A stretch of DNA of 64,000 nt, taken from contig NC_033629.1 of the NCBI RefSeq assembly GCF_001540865.1, positions 10,103,873 to 10,167,872 of the forward strand, in the 5' to 3' direction. Every line of letters starts with the position of its first letter. Positions within the stretch are counted from its first letter, which is position 1. This stretch comes from Ananas comosus. Lineage: Eukaryota > Streptophyta > Magnoliopsida > Poales > Bromeliaceae. Of this stretch, positions 48,138 through 59,663 are shown in pieces. The notes under the pieces were generated by a model. The model had not been told where the DNA came from. It made no database searches and was given only the letters and a program-made list of their open reading frames with translations. The position numbers and the translations under genes were made by a program.

Positions 48138-51100
48138 ATGAGCAACAACCTGAAGCTCGGGGTGGAAGTGGTGAGCGCCCATGACCTGCTTCCCCGCGAC
48201 GGCGACGGCACCGTCACGACGTTCGTCGAGCTCAGCTTCGACGGGCAGCGCCACCGCACCGCGGTCAGGGACCATGACCTCAACCCCTACTTCAACGAGC
48301 GCTTCTTCTTCGCCGTCTCCGACCCATCCTCCCTCCCCTCCCTCGTCCTCGACGCCACCGTCTTCCACCTCCACCGCCCCTCCCTCTCCCGATCCTTCCT
48401 CGGCCGCGTCCGCATCCCCGCCTCTTCCGTCCCCGCGTCCCCCTCCGATTCCCCCGTCCTCTACTACCCTCTCGAGAAGCGCGGCGGCGGCAGAGGCGGC
48501 GGGGTCTTCTCCCGCATTCGCGGCGAGCTGGGGCTCAGAGTGTTCCTCACCGACGACCCGTCGGTTCAGCCCTCCGGCCAGAACCTTCGGCAGGATCAGT
48601 TCGCCGACATCCCACCGGAGCCGGACATGTCGACCTTCTTCCGCCTCTTCCGATCACAGCAGCGCCAGCAGCAGCGGTCGGATCAGGCACCGCCGTCGAG
48701 GGTTATGCGGATGTTCTCGTCACTGTCGTCGCGGCAGCCGGCCGAATTCCAGATCAAGGTGTGAAATAATATGAAACAATTAATAGTAGTTTATCCCAAA
48801 AGAGAATTTAAACAATAAAGATTTAAATGTTGTGGCACGTAATCGTGCTGAAAATTCATCGGACGGTATGTATCGGACAGTGCCGATGTGTGCCAGTACC
48901 GACGATTTATACCGACGGTCACTTAAATTCTTGTTACATGGACGGAAAAAAGTATTTTTAATATATATATTCAATAGGAGACGAGCCCGGCGTTGGGCGG
49001 CGGCCGCATCGTGCGCGGCCGCGTTGTCGTCCCGGGGGACAAGCCGGGCGCCTTTGACCTAGTGGAGAAGATGGAGTTCCTCTTCGTGCGCGTGGTGAAG
49101 GCACGGGACCTCCCGGCGAAGGATGTGACCGGCAGCCTCGACCCCTACGTCGAGGTGATCATCGGCAACTACCGGGGGACGACGTGGCACTTCGAGAAGA
49201 ACCAGAACCCGGAGTGGAATGAAGTGTTCGCGTTCCCACGCGACCGCCTGCAGGCGTCGGCCGTGGCGGTGGAGGTCAGGGACCGGGACCTCGTCCGCGA
49301 CGACTATGTTGGCGCGGTGCAGTTCGAACTCAACGACGTGCCGCTGCGGGCCCCGCCGGACGGCCCCCTGGCGCCGGAGTGGCACCGGCTGGAGGACAAG
49401 AGGGGGGGGCGGGACGTCGGCGAGCTGATGTTGGCTGTGTGGTTCGGGACGCAGGCCGACGAGTGCTTTCCCAGCGCTTTGCACGCCGACACGGCGGCAA
49501 TCGACCCTGCGACCGCCAACACGCACGCCCGCGGCAAGGTCTACCAGGCGCCGACGATGTGGTACCTCCGGGTGAACGTCATGGACGCGCATGACGTGTA
49601 CATGCCGCAGGGGGACCGGTCCCCGGAGGTGTTCGTCCGCGGCCGTGTCGGGAACCAGATGCTCAGGACGAAGATGGGCCGGCCCGGCGCTGCTGGGATC
49701 TTCAAGTGGAACGAGGTGTGTGACTTTGAAGCTTACAGCTATGCGGGCATGCTATTAATAGTATCAAGTCCTATAAAATAATTTTTCTGTTGTCTATACA
49801 GCTGTAGAAAAATTGATGAAAAACAAAAACTAATACTCTATTACAGTAAATAACTAATGTTTTATTTTTAGGTTGTAGACTTGGTATTTTTCATAATCTA
49901 CTTGTATTAACCAGGTACATTTCTTTGTCGTGGCCGAGCCGTTCGACGACGAGCTGACCGTGTCGGTAGAGGACCAGGCCGGGCCGGACCAGGACCGGGT
50001 GATCGGCTACGTGAACATCCCGATTGCCACCGTCGACAAGCGGCCCGACGACCGCCGCACCTGGCCGAAATGGCTCGACCTCCGGAAGCCAACGCTGATC
50101 GACGTCGACCGCCTCCGCGAGGACAAGTTCGCCACCAAGCTCCAGCTCCAGATCAGCCTCGACGGCGGCTACCACGTCGTTGACGAGCTCATCCACTACA
50201 GCAGCGACTTCCGGCCCTCGTCGAAGCACCTGTGGAATGCAAAGAAGCCGATCGGCATGCTCGAGCTCGGCATACTCAGCGCCGTGGGGCTGCAGCCGAT
50301 GAAAACTGCCCGCGACGGGCGGCCGACGTGCGACGCCTTTTGCGTCGCCAAGTACGGCCGGAAATGGGTCCGGACGCGCACTGTCGTCGACTCGCTGAGC
50401 CCCAAATTCAACGAGCAGTACGCGTGGGACGTCTACGACCACGCGACGGTGATCACCGTCGCCGTATTCGACAATAGTCAAGTACTTACAGGGAGCAGTA
50501 CTAGAGACACGGCGATCGGGAAGGTCCGGATACGGCTGTCGACCATCGAGACGGGCCGTGTCTACGCGCACGCGTATCCGCTGCTGGTGCTGCACCCGTC
50601 GTCCGGGGTGAAGAAGATGGGGGAGCTGCACCTTGTGGTGCGGTTCACTGCGACATCTTTCGCAAGCATGTTGCACGCGTATGTGCGTCCGGTCCTGCCA
50701 AAGATGCACTACACGCACCCGATCACGCAGCTGCAGCAGGAGAACCTGCGGCTGCAGGCGGTGCAGATACTGGCGACGCGGTTGGGGCTGGCGGAGCCGC
50801 CGCTGCGGAGGGAGGTGGTGGAGTACATGTCGGAGGCGCAGGCGCACATGTGGAGCATGCGGCGGAGCAAGGCGCACTTCTACCGCCTCACGGAGGTGTT
50901 CGGTGGGGCCGTCGCGGCTGCCAAGTGGCTCAGGGACATCTGCCGGTGGGCGAATCCGGTCACGACGGTTCTCGTCCACCTTCTGCTCGTGATTCTCGTG
51001 TGCTTCCCGCATCTCATCCTCCCGACGGTCCTACTCCACTTGTTGGCCGTCGGATTGTGGAACTTCTGGTACCGTGCGCGGTACCCGCCGCACATGAACA

Positions 51101-52705
51101 CGAAGGTACGTTCCTGAGTTCTGCTGCAGCTAGGGGTGGAACTGAGCCGGTCGGGTAATACAATGCCCAAATCCGATCCAAAAAAAAATATTAGGCTTGG
51201 AGTTAGGCTTTTATCTAATTTTTTAAGAAAATTAAGGCCCAACCTAAGCCCAAGCCCAATGCCCAATACCTATCTAGCTTTATGGAGATCTATTTTATGT
51301 ATTTATCATATAATATATAAATATTTTCATTGTATAAAATAAAAATAAAAAATCTATTTTTATTAGGGTTTTATCATATCAAAGAAATTAGTATCTAACA
51401 TTAAATATAATACCATTAATGTCTACTAATAGTTGTCCATCAATGAAATAAGACCAAGCAAAGAAAAGTAATAAACTAAAACTAAGACTTAGATAAGAAG
51501 AAAATATGTTACAGCAATTTTAACTTCTACTCCGATTACAGCAATCCTACAAAGTAAATAATATGTACATATAGTTACTTATAAATATGTATAATTAATT
51601 AATTATATATAATAATACTATTTAATAGGCTAGGGCTAGCTACTATACTTTTATGAGTATAGCCCCCTTTGTACTCATAAGTTTCCGACAATTGGATGAA
51701 GAGATGTACGGTTAGGATGATAGTGATCCCCGGTTAGGTTAATAATGATCCCCTAGGGTTGAGTGGGTGATTGGTTAAATAGTATTATCTAACGGGTAAA
51801 AATGATCAAAGAAATAGATCTAACGGCCAAAAACTTATGAGTACAAAAAGGATTATACTCATAAAAGTATAGCAGCCGGACTCCTATTTAATATATCCTA
51901 ATATAAAACTAAATATTTTATTAATATATAATATATCCTTATATATATAAATATATATCATTAATAACAATATATACTATATATGAGGCACGTGCATGAC
52001 ATACGACGAGTTTAATAAAAAAGTTAATGGAGGGTGTAATGAAAAATAAAAATAAAAATTATAGAGTAGTTAAATAATATAATTAAAATCATATGGTACT
52101 AAAAACAAAAATGATAAACCTCATGAAGGCATCTGAAATTTTTTTCAATATATTTATTTAATTATGCATATAATCATGCATGAAGTTTAGTTGCTGATTT
52201 ATAATAGTTAAAAAAAAGTAGTTATTTCGCATCATAAAAGAGCACTTCTATATACAAATATAATATCGACTCACAGTTCTCCAAAAGCTAAAGCTTTTAA
52301 AGAAAATCGAGTGTTTTATAGATTTCTCACGTGCATGGGGTGAGCCCGGACGATCTTGACGAGGAGTTCGATCTCTTCCCCACGACCCAGAGGCCAGAAG
52401 TGGTTCGGAGTCGATACGATCGACTCCGATTCATAGCGGGGATGATGCAGAAGACGCTCGGTGAGTTTGCGACACAAGGGGAAAGGGTGCAGTCCCTCCT
52501 CAGCTGGCGGGATCCGCGAGCCACCGCAATTTTTCTCGTGTTCTGTCTCGTCACGGCGTTCGTGTTTCTAGTTGTTCCGTTCAAAGTGTTGGTGATTTGG
52601 CTAGGGTTTTACTGGATGAGGCACCCACGGCTGCGGCATAAGATGCCGTCCGTGCCGACGAACTTCTTCCGGCGGTTGCCGGCAAGGACTGATAGCTTGC
52701 TGTAG
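48138..52705 (+). CDS. multiple C2 domain and transmembrane protein (MCTP)
   Basis: Plant MCTPs (QUIRKY, FTIP and relatives) tether ER to plasma membrane, especially at plasmodesmata, and take part in cell-to-cell signalling or FT transport. Coding exons are 48138-48758, 48978-49715, 49915-51105 and 52322-52705, all in phase 0, giving 977 aa. Four C2 domains are seen: about residues 1-110 (LKLGVEVVSAHDLLPRDGDG), 239-345 (LFVRVVKARDLPAKDVTG with acidic loops SLDPYVEV and RDRDLVRDD), 402-520 and 569-700. Then comes the phosphoribosyltransferase C-terminal-like region (YMSEAQAHMWSMRRSKAHF) with hydrophobic segments near 800-835 and 917-950. It ends FFRRLPARTDSLL. Loop acids of the first C2 are weak (GTVTTFVEL lacks the usual Asp), so calcium binding probably rests on the second. 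Exons are strongly GC-rich, unlike the introns. Which MCTP subgroup it belongs to is not decided here. Confidence 0.93.
51630..51895. mobile_element. non-palindromic MITE in MCTP intron 3
   Basis: The left end, ggctagggctagctactata, and the right end, inverted from agtatagcagccggactcc, are imperfect TIRs. Just inside, 'cttttatgagtatag' and 'actcataaaagtatag' pair. The core contains 'ggttaggatgatagtgatcc', 'gggttgagtgggtgattgg' and 'atctaacggccaaaa', as in the copy at 19.15 kb. Confidence 0.75.
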
Positions 52706-53556
52706 GAGATAGACTGAAGCAACTAAAATTGTATGAGAATTAAATCTCTTCACGAGGAGACTGTCTAATAGGTTGTCGACCGTTGCTATAATATTTAAAT
52801 ATTAGATGTGATGGATGATTGATTAAACTGTTAGAAGTGCAAATTGCCTGGAGCATGCTTTTTTGGTTGGTGCCCGATGTTTGCTGCTTTTGTAATTACC
52901 AAAATTAATTACTTGTAATTTGTCCCTTAGTTTCTGTTTAATTGAATGTTGTACAAACTCATCCATTTGAGTGAGGAGCTCCTGAAAAAAAGGAGTTTTG
53001 GGTGAGTTGATCAAAGTTTTGGTGGTGTTGAGTACCTCTTCTTAGACACACTTCATGCTTCAACAAGTGTACACTACCCCAAAAAGGGGTGTATGATTTA
53101 CATCAGATCATCATTTTAAAATTCATTTAGTTTTTAAAAATTTTTAATAATTATTAAAAAAATGCTAACAAGAAATGGATTAACTTTTGGCCCTTGGATG
53201 ATATACAATATCTTTTGGGGTGTACACGCTGCATTGCTCTTTATGATTAATTTTTTTTTAACTTTTTCTCTTATTCAAGTTTCTATGATTAATTAAGAAA
53301 AATTATAATTGAATTTTATGTCGCGACTAGCTATTATCACTCAACTAATCTAGTTTAATTTGTTGTAAAGTTGTTTAAACTACTCAAATTGATGTAAATT
53401 TTAATAAACTCTAGGCATATCTATTGAAGGGGTTTTTGCTCATTTACTGCTTGTTATTATTTAAAATTTTCAAATTTATTCTAAAATTTTCAAAATACCT
53501 TTCTTTTTAAAACCCAATCCCATTTGAAAACCCTAGGAGAAATTGGGATAATTTTA
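52706..53556. other. MCTP 3' region, no further gene
   Basis: 3' untranslated sequence of the MCTP gene followed by AT-rich DNA. A short simple inverted repeat (gaggagctcctg) is at about 52.97 kb. Nothing else is recognised before the PIF/Harbinger element begins at about 53557. Confidence 0.5.
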
Positions 53557-54163
53557 NAGGCCCTGTTTGGATGCACGGTAAAAAAATTCCATGGAGTTTA
53601 AATACCATAGTTTTGATCCAAATAAAATGGGGAATCCTGTAACTCCAAAAAAATTCCACAGGATTATTTTAGAAGCTGTTTGGATGCACATTATACAATT
53701 CTACGGAATTTCTGACAATCTTAAAAAAATAAGCTATTAGGGACTTTAAATTTAAATTATTAATTATTAACTGGTTTTAAATTTTCAAATTAGTATATTA
53801 AAGATACCTAAATATTAATTGTTATTTCAAATTTTAAAAATTATGACATTAAACTACTAATAAATTTATTCAATTTTGAAACACTAGCTGTTGGAAAGCT
53901 TTATCTCCAAAACTAGCCGTTAGTAAACTAAAAAATTCAAATACTAGCCGTTAGAAAGCTCAAAAATCAAAAAACTAGCCGTTAGAAAGCTCAAAAATAA
54001 AAAAACTAGCCGTTGGAGAGCTCAAAAATAACTAAACTAGCCGTTGGAGAGAAATATTATTGTTTTTACACTATTCAAAGTCTATTTAAAAGGATCAAGT
54101 TCTTACAATCACATAAGTAGTAATTCCTACATTTTCTTCTTTATATCTCTACAATCACAAAGT

Positions 54164-54498
54164 ATGGATAACAACAATCTCGCACTTCTTCTTTTGAGGA
54201 GAAGCGAAGAAGAAGAATTTGAGTTCATAAACTTCATTCATCCAGTGGCAAATGATGATGAAATATCAGAGAGGAGACGCATTCACACATCCGTTCTTAC
54301 TGGCGCAATGTATGTTCAAGAAGTTCTTGAAGGCCACGATGAACAGAAGATTGGTTGAATGATGGCATTTCAGAAATCAGAAATCATAAAATAATTGATG
54401 TGCATGGGGATGTGGAATATGCTGAGGATATTGACTCTATGAATAATCAACGCAGAGCAGGCAATCTTAAGCGCGAAGAAATTGCAAAAAAAATGTGA
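54164..54498 (+). pseudogene. PIF/Harbinger transposase, core deleted
   Basis: The first part (54164-54358) encodes an N terminus with the family phrase RRRIHTSVLTGAMYVQEVLEGH and then hits a stop. From 54361 a different frame encodes a transposase-like C terminus (DSMNNQRRAGNLKREEIAKKM) ending in TGA where the family usually has Trp. The whole DDE catalytic region, normally over 250 residues, is absent between the two parts, and the join is out of frame. It is clearly a non-functional deletion derivative. Confidence 0.75.
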
Positions 54499-54931
54499 AC
54501 CGATTACATAGCTAGACACCAATCTAGGAGGAATTCTTGATTGTCACTGAATATTAGACATATATGTATCTTTCATGAATATATATCATGAAGTTGTATG
54601 ACAATATTATATATGAATGTCATTTCTATTTATGAATTCAATCCGAATTCTTTCTACTATGTATAAGATATACAAACAAAGTCAACTACTATGGCAAAAA
54701 AAAGAACAAGAAATATCATCCATGAAGTTTAGCATTACATGAAATAAGCCAACAAACATCTAGATACCAACAAAAATCTATTTAGCATTAAAGATACCAA
54801 CTTGCTAAATAGACTATAAAGTTCAATATACCAACAAATGTCAACGGTAAGGTTTAACATGACAAACAAATGAAAGAAATCTAATAAAAAAGCATAATAA
54901 AGAAACTAAGCAACAACCTTAAGGTTTAACT

Positions 54932-56090
54932 CTAAATTCCTTCTTCCCATGCCTTTTTTATCCAATAAGCCCTATGTTCATCCTTCAATGAAAGCCAAGC
55001 CTCACGATTTTTTTTCTTTCTTTGGAACACTCTTGAAGCTTTAAATACCTCGTCCGCGGTCCATGGATCAGGCAATGCATAAAACACTTTCATACATTTA
55101 TCAACGGAATATTTATCATCATGATAACTTCTTGTTTGTACCTCTGCTGCAGTGACAATAGCTTTAGCAAGTTTATCGTCACCTCTCTCCTTCACAATCA
55201 GATAATCTTCCATTTTATCGATATTTTCTTTTCTCATTTTTCTTTTTTTATAACTTGATGTAGTCCTAGCTTCTTCTTGAGCTTGCGTTTGTGATTGTGA
55301 TGGTGGAGGCACTTGAACTGGGTGAGGTAGGTCACTTGGCGAGGGTATTTGAGCTGACGGATTGACTTCCTGAGTCTCTTCAACATGTTCATCAAAATTA
55401 TCTCTGACACCTGGAATCGTGGCTAATGGAGACTCCGGCTGGGAGGTCGATGATGAACCTCTAGAGTGATTACTATAATACTCACATCCACGAGCACGTT
55501 TGCCTTCTGCATATGTGCCTTTAATATACAAATATGAAATACATCTCAATATTAATTATTAAAAATATAAATAAAATGTGTCTAGGCCATACCTTCATAA
55601 ATGTCATATAGTGCTTCATACCATGGAAATGGCTTGTTGTGCTATTTTCTAAGTTCTTTGTTAGTCTTCATAAAATAAAAAAATTACTGTTAAAATTGAA
55701 AAAAAAATAGAGTTAAAGAATCAATGCTTATAAAGTGATACTCACATTAATCAACGGTTCCCAAACTTCTGATGGAGCAGAAACCATTTTCTTGTCGGCA
55801 TCCCAACCAAAGCCACTCATCTCTACTAAGTTCTTCACAGCTTTAAATTGCTTCTTTAATTGTTGCTCCTGATCTTTTACTTGTTCTAATGTATAATTTG
55901 AATGAGAAAACTTAGTAATCATCGCCTTATGTATACTGCGCCATCCCTCTTTATTCCATCCATTTTGACCTCTCCATTTATCTTTATTATGTTCTTGCAA
56001 AAGTTCTACTAAATAAGCTCTATGCATATCCGTCCATTTTGCCCGTGATTGTTTTTTTGGATCGCTTTCTGCGCATGAGTACATTATAGA
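54932..56090 (-). pseudogene. Myb/SANT-like protein of the PIF/Harbinger element
   Basis: The accessory protein of PIF/Harbinger elements binds DNA and helps the transposase. Read on the - strand, one exon ending at 55746 encodes RAKWTDMHRAYLVELLQEHN, then GWNKEGWRSIHKAM, YTLEQVKDQEQQLKKQFKAV and SAPSEVWEPLIN (Myb/SANT-like domain), with donor gtgagt. The middle exon (about 55590-55666) encodes HNKPFPWYEALYDIYE, but it is preceded by an in-frame TAG where KWHNKPF would be expected. The last exon (to 54932) encodes a polar linker with many Gln/Pro, then KEERG-like and FYALPDPWTADEVFKASRVF, ending KKAWEEGI. The first Met is uncertain. With the nonsense codon the full product cannot be made unless the middle exon is skipped or the codon is read through. 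Confidence 0.7.
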
Positions 56091-57174
56091 AAAAAGCATA
56101 TAAATTGAACTATGCATAAACATGTAATTTCCTACAAAACCTTTAAAACTATGCATGTAAATTGAACTTTGCATTTGATATCTCTGAGTTCATTCTATTA
56201 ACACTAACAAAGCAATTATATGTGCAAGTGTGCAAGTCCAATACAAAGTGTGATTAATTAGCGCGACTCATTTTGCTTGGCCACATTCACAGCTATGGAC
56301 TCCTACATAATAAACTACTCAACAGAACACAAAAGGCTCAATTTTTCTTTACCTAATACCTTTTCATTCCTCAAACCTATCAAGTTTCAAAACAGTATTT
56401 CCAAGCTAGCTATTACCCACATAAATCCATCGAAAGAATATAAAACGAGAGCGTATAATCAAACAAACATAACAACAAGTAAGAAACAAACACCACAAAC
56501 CAACAAGAAATTATATTCCAACAACAAAAAATTCATCAAGAATTAATATTTAAATTATATTCCAACACCAACTCTCTATGAAGTAATAGCTTTATCTACC
56601 TTAGCTACAAATAGCATACATAAATTGCTCTGCTTCTGCTGCTTAGGAAAGAAATTATTTCTCCCACATGCCCCCCATCTACTCCATTTTTTTTTCTTTA
56701 ATTCTAATCTTCACTATTTCTAAAAATAAAATTTAGTTTAGATGTTGCAACAAGTTATCATCAAAGAGTAGAAGCGCAAGATTAGCCTTGATCAATAGAA
56801 ATAATCACCAAATGCATCAACCAACCTAGCCTTTTGCTGGTAGATCACCCTAGTTGAAGTGGCTCAAGCTGTGGAGGCCCAAGGAGCATCATAGGTTATA
56901 AGCAATTTTAAAAACTATTATTCAAGTTAACACTGAAAGCAAAAATGGTTAAATTAATCAAAAGTGGGAACTTGATAAACCAACAAGAAAGTCCTCACTG
57001 CCACAGAGATTTATGTTTGGTTTAATGCCCTTCAACCATGAGAAAGAGAGTACGCAAACAAATTTTACTCTCTACTTCTTCGCTACATTATCATATTACT
57101 CTTAATTTTACCTTCAGATTACTTTCACAAGTCCAAAACCCAAAATTAATTTCTTTCTTTACCTGTTGGAGGAG

Positions 57175-57490
57175 GAAAAGAGTGCGGTGCCTCTCCGGCC
57201 ATCGCAGGGTACGACCGTGGCCGGCGGTGGCGACCGTGGCCGAGAAGAGTGCGGCGCCTCTCTGGACAGCGGCGGCGACCGTGGCCAAGATGAGTGCAGT
57301 GCCTCTCCGGACAGCGGCGGCGACCGTGGCCGAGATGAGTGCGGCGCCTCTCCGAACAGCGGCGGCGACCGTGGCCGAGATGAGTACGGCGCCTCTCCGG
57401 ACAGCGACGACGACCGTGGCCGAGATGAGTGCCGCGGACGAGGTGAGTGTAGCGGCGTCGGCGGCGGTCGAAGTGAGTGCGGCGGCGTCA
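57175..57490. repeat. GC-rich 45 bp minisatellite inside the PIF element
   Basis: About five tandem units of 45 bases at 57226-57432 (core gcggcgaccgtggccgagat, then gagtgcggcgcctctccgg and acagcg), plus degenerate flanks. Because 45 is divisible by three, frames stay open and give a 15-residue repeat (AATVAEMSAAPLRT-like), but composition and context argue against a real protein. It is a GC island in an otherwise AT-rich element. Confidence 0.8.
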
Positions 57491-57809
57491 GCGGCGGCCG
57501 AAGTGAGTGCGGCGAAGGAGAGGGTGGGTTGTGGAGAGGGTGGAGATTAGAGAGAGGAGAGAGGCCCTGAGGAAGAGGGGGAAAAAAAGAGGTGGGCTGC
57601 GTGAGTGGGAGAGCCCGAAAAGTGGAGTTTTGATTTTAGGAGAAAATTTTAGATTTTACTTTTACCCTACTTTTTAGGGTATAGTTTAACTATACCCTAA
57701 TTAGTTGGTATTTTTTTAAACCATCCAAACACTTATTAGAAAATTTTTTCTACACCCATAGTATAGTTATACTATACTCTAAAAAAGTGAGCATCCAAAC
57801 AGGCCCTTA

Positions 57810-58375
57810 ATGATTTCCTAGTACTTCTATCCGTTTCTCACACAATAGGGATACGTTAATAATTGGCTAAATTATAAAAAAATCCTTATAAATAATTGTT
57901 TTTTACTTTACCTCATTGACTTTCAAAAACTTATATTTTACCTCTTTAAAATTTTAAAAATACTTTTAGGGGGTATAGCATTAATGGAAAGGACAATATG
58001 ACCAAATTACCTATACTTCTATATGAAAAATTAAAATTTTAATATATTTCTATCATTTTGAATGGCATTTTCGGTATAAATTATAAGAAATAGATGGAAT
58101 AGTGATGGAACCCTCATGGAAGGAGGGGCTAAATGCGACAACTCTTGAAAGTGCTAAAAGACCAAAATACATTGCTATTGCGAGTCCGGCTACTATGTTA
58201 TTAGTAGCACAAAGTGCTTGGTGCTATCAAGTTTTTCGCCGATAGATTGATCTCTTTGACCATTTCATCCGTTAGAATATATTATTCAACCAACCAGCCA
58301 TTCAATTTTAAGAGATCATTATCATCGTAACCGCACATCCTTTCTTCTAAGGGTACAGCACCAATGATTTAGTAA
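57810..58375. other. intergenic DNA with a partial MITE
   Basis: 57.8-58.15 kb shows nothing recognisable. At 58.18-58.35 kb 'gagtccggctactatgtt', 'agcacaaagtgcttggtgct' and the inverse of the 'ggttaggatgatag' core ('atcatcgtaaccgcacatcc') mark a diverged, truncated member of the non-palindromic MITE family. Confidence 0.5.
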
Positions 58376-58558
58376 TATTAAGAATATAGCGTAAGTGACA
58401 AAAGGGCTTGGTGGTTGGTATTCGAGACCCAAGTTTGAATCCTAGTTGATGCACATTTCCAGCTAAGTTTATTTATAAATAAAATAAACGAAGCATGTAG
58501 CATGCTACCTTTCTCTCAAAAGAAAAAAAAAAAATAGTAGCCCGTGACTATTAAGAAT
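58376..58558 (+). mobile_element. tRNA-derived SINE, copy 4
   Basis: + strand copy from about 58386: 'agcgtaagtgac' (box A-like), 'aagtttgaatcc' (box B with one change), 'cagctaagtttatttataaa' and 'gtagcatgctacc', ending in poly-A at about 58521-58534. A 10-base match TATTAAGAAT (58376-58385, 58549-58558) flanks it, but 14 bases separate the A tail from the right repeat, so the duplication call is less certain. The first dozen bases of the family are missing. Confidence 0.75.
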
Positions 58559-59660
58559 GTAGTAGCCCATGCACGTGTCAACACACATGGGCTTAATGAG
58601 ACTCATATCGATACATGCATAACATATGTTATTCCTTCATTTGAAGGACGCACTGAATGTATGATAGATGGAAAAAAAAAAGAAACAAAAAGTAGCAGTT
58701 TTATACCAAGAAATATGCCCAGAACATATTAATTTCAACGTATAGATATTTAGAATGTCGAAAATTAGATTTAATTGATTAAATTTTGGTTTGATATATC
58801 AAGACAATTTGGGCAACGAATACTTAATTTTTAGAAAATTGAAGGGTTTATGTGAAATTTGTTCTTCTCTCTTCGACACATGAGCTGCACATGTGTTCAC
58901 ATAAGCCCTTCAATTTTATAGAAGTTAAATATTGGTCCTAAAGGACCTATTTATTTATTTATTTAGTTGTTCAAATGGTCTTAGTATCTCAAAGCAAAAC
59001 TTAATCAATTAATTAAAATCTACTTGTATGACATTCTAAAAGTCTATATGTTGAAAATTCATATGCTCTAGGCATATTCATTAAAGTGAAGCTACTATTT
59101 TCTTTTTATATCTACCATACATTCGGTGTATATAAAATTCAAAAGAGTAAGAAACCAGATCAGAACCACATAATCCAACCCATATTTTATTCACAGTATG
59201 TACAAATATATACAAGAAAGGTTCCTTACAAAAATAATACATCTATTAAGATTTTGTTTCAGCTCAATTACATAATGAGCTGTTCATGCAAAATCAGCTC
59301 CATATGACAGCTTTGAAATTCTCCTTCCTACATCTATGATACAAAATCAGATCATCTCGGTTGCTCCTCTAATCACCATCCTCTTCTTTGTATATGCTGT
59401 TTATTTGCCAATCGTAAAGCAATTGTTTGCGCAGCTCCAAAGGCTTATCTCAGCCAGCTACTCTTTCTTCAGTGCCAATTGACAGGTCTTCCGCGAAAAA
59501 ATTTCAGCTATTTGGTTATTTACATCAAGAACCCGTAAAGCTAAAGGTTCATGTATTCTTGGCAAACTTTCTCCTCTGCAAATGATTGTTCTGTGTAGTT
59601 TCAAAGATATTCGAGGCACTTCCCTCCAACAAATAAGCACGAGTCTTGTTTAGCGATTGC
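58559..59660. other. intergenic DNA and 3' untranslated region of the chloride channel gene
   Basis: No gene recognised between the SINE and the channel gene stop at 59664. The part from roughly 59.3 kb is likely 3' untranslated sequence of the - strand gene. An open frame at 59458-59640 (-) lies wholly in it and has no family resemblance. Confidence 0.45.
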
Positions 59661-59663
59661 CGT

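Larger units (their letters stand above)
53557..57806. mobile_element. PIF/Harbinger element, internally deleted
   Basis: Terminal repeats AGGCCCTGTTTGGATGC (left, after an ambiguous base at 53557) and, inverted, AGGGCCTGTTTGGATGC (right) are flanked by TTA (53554-53556 and 57807-57809), the usual target duplication. Inside are the two PIF/Harbinger genes in convergent orientation: remains of the DDE transposase (+ strand, 54164-54498) and a Myb/SANT-like gene (- strand, 54932-56090). It is about 4.25 kb. The transposase core is missing, so the element cannot move on its own. A 45 bp minisatellite lies near the right end. Confidence 0.88.

Noticed and set aside
49059..51012. Long antisense frames (over 370 codons) opposite the MCTP exons
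   Set aside because: They are shadows of very GC-rich coding sequence; only the + strand gives C2 domains, splice sites and a family C terminus.
57038..57570. Two overlapping frames encoding 15-residue repeats
   Set aside because: They are produced by the 45 bp minisatellite (a multiple of three) within a transposon; neither has a start context, domain or conserved ends.
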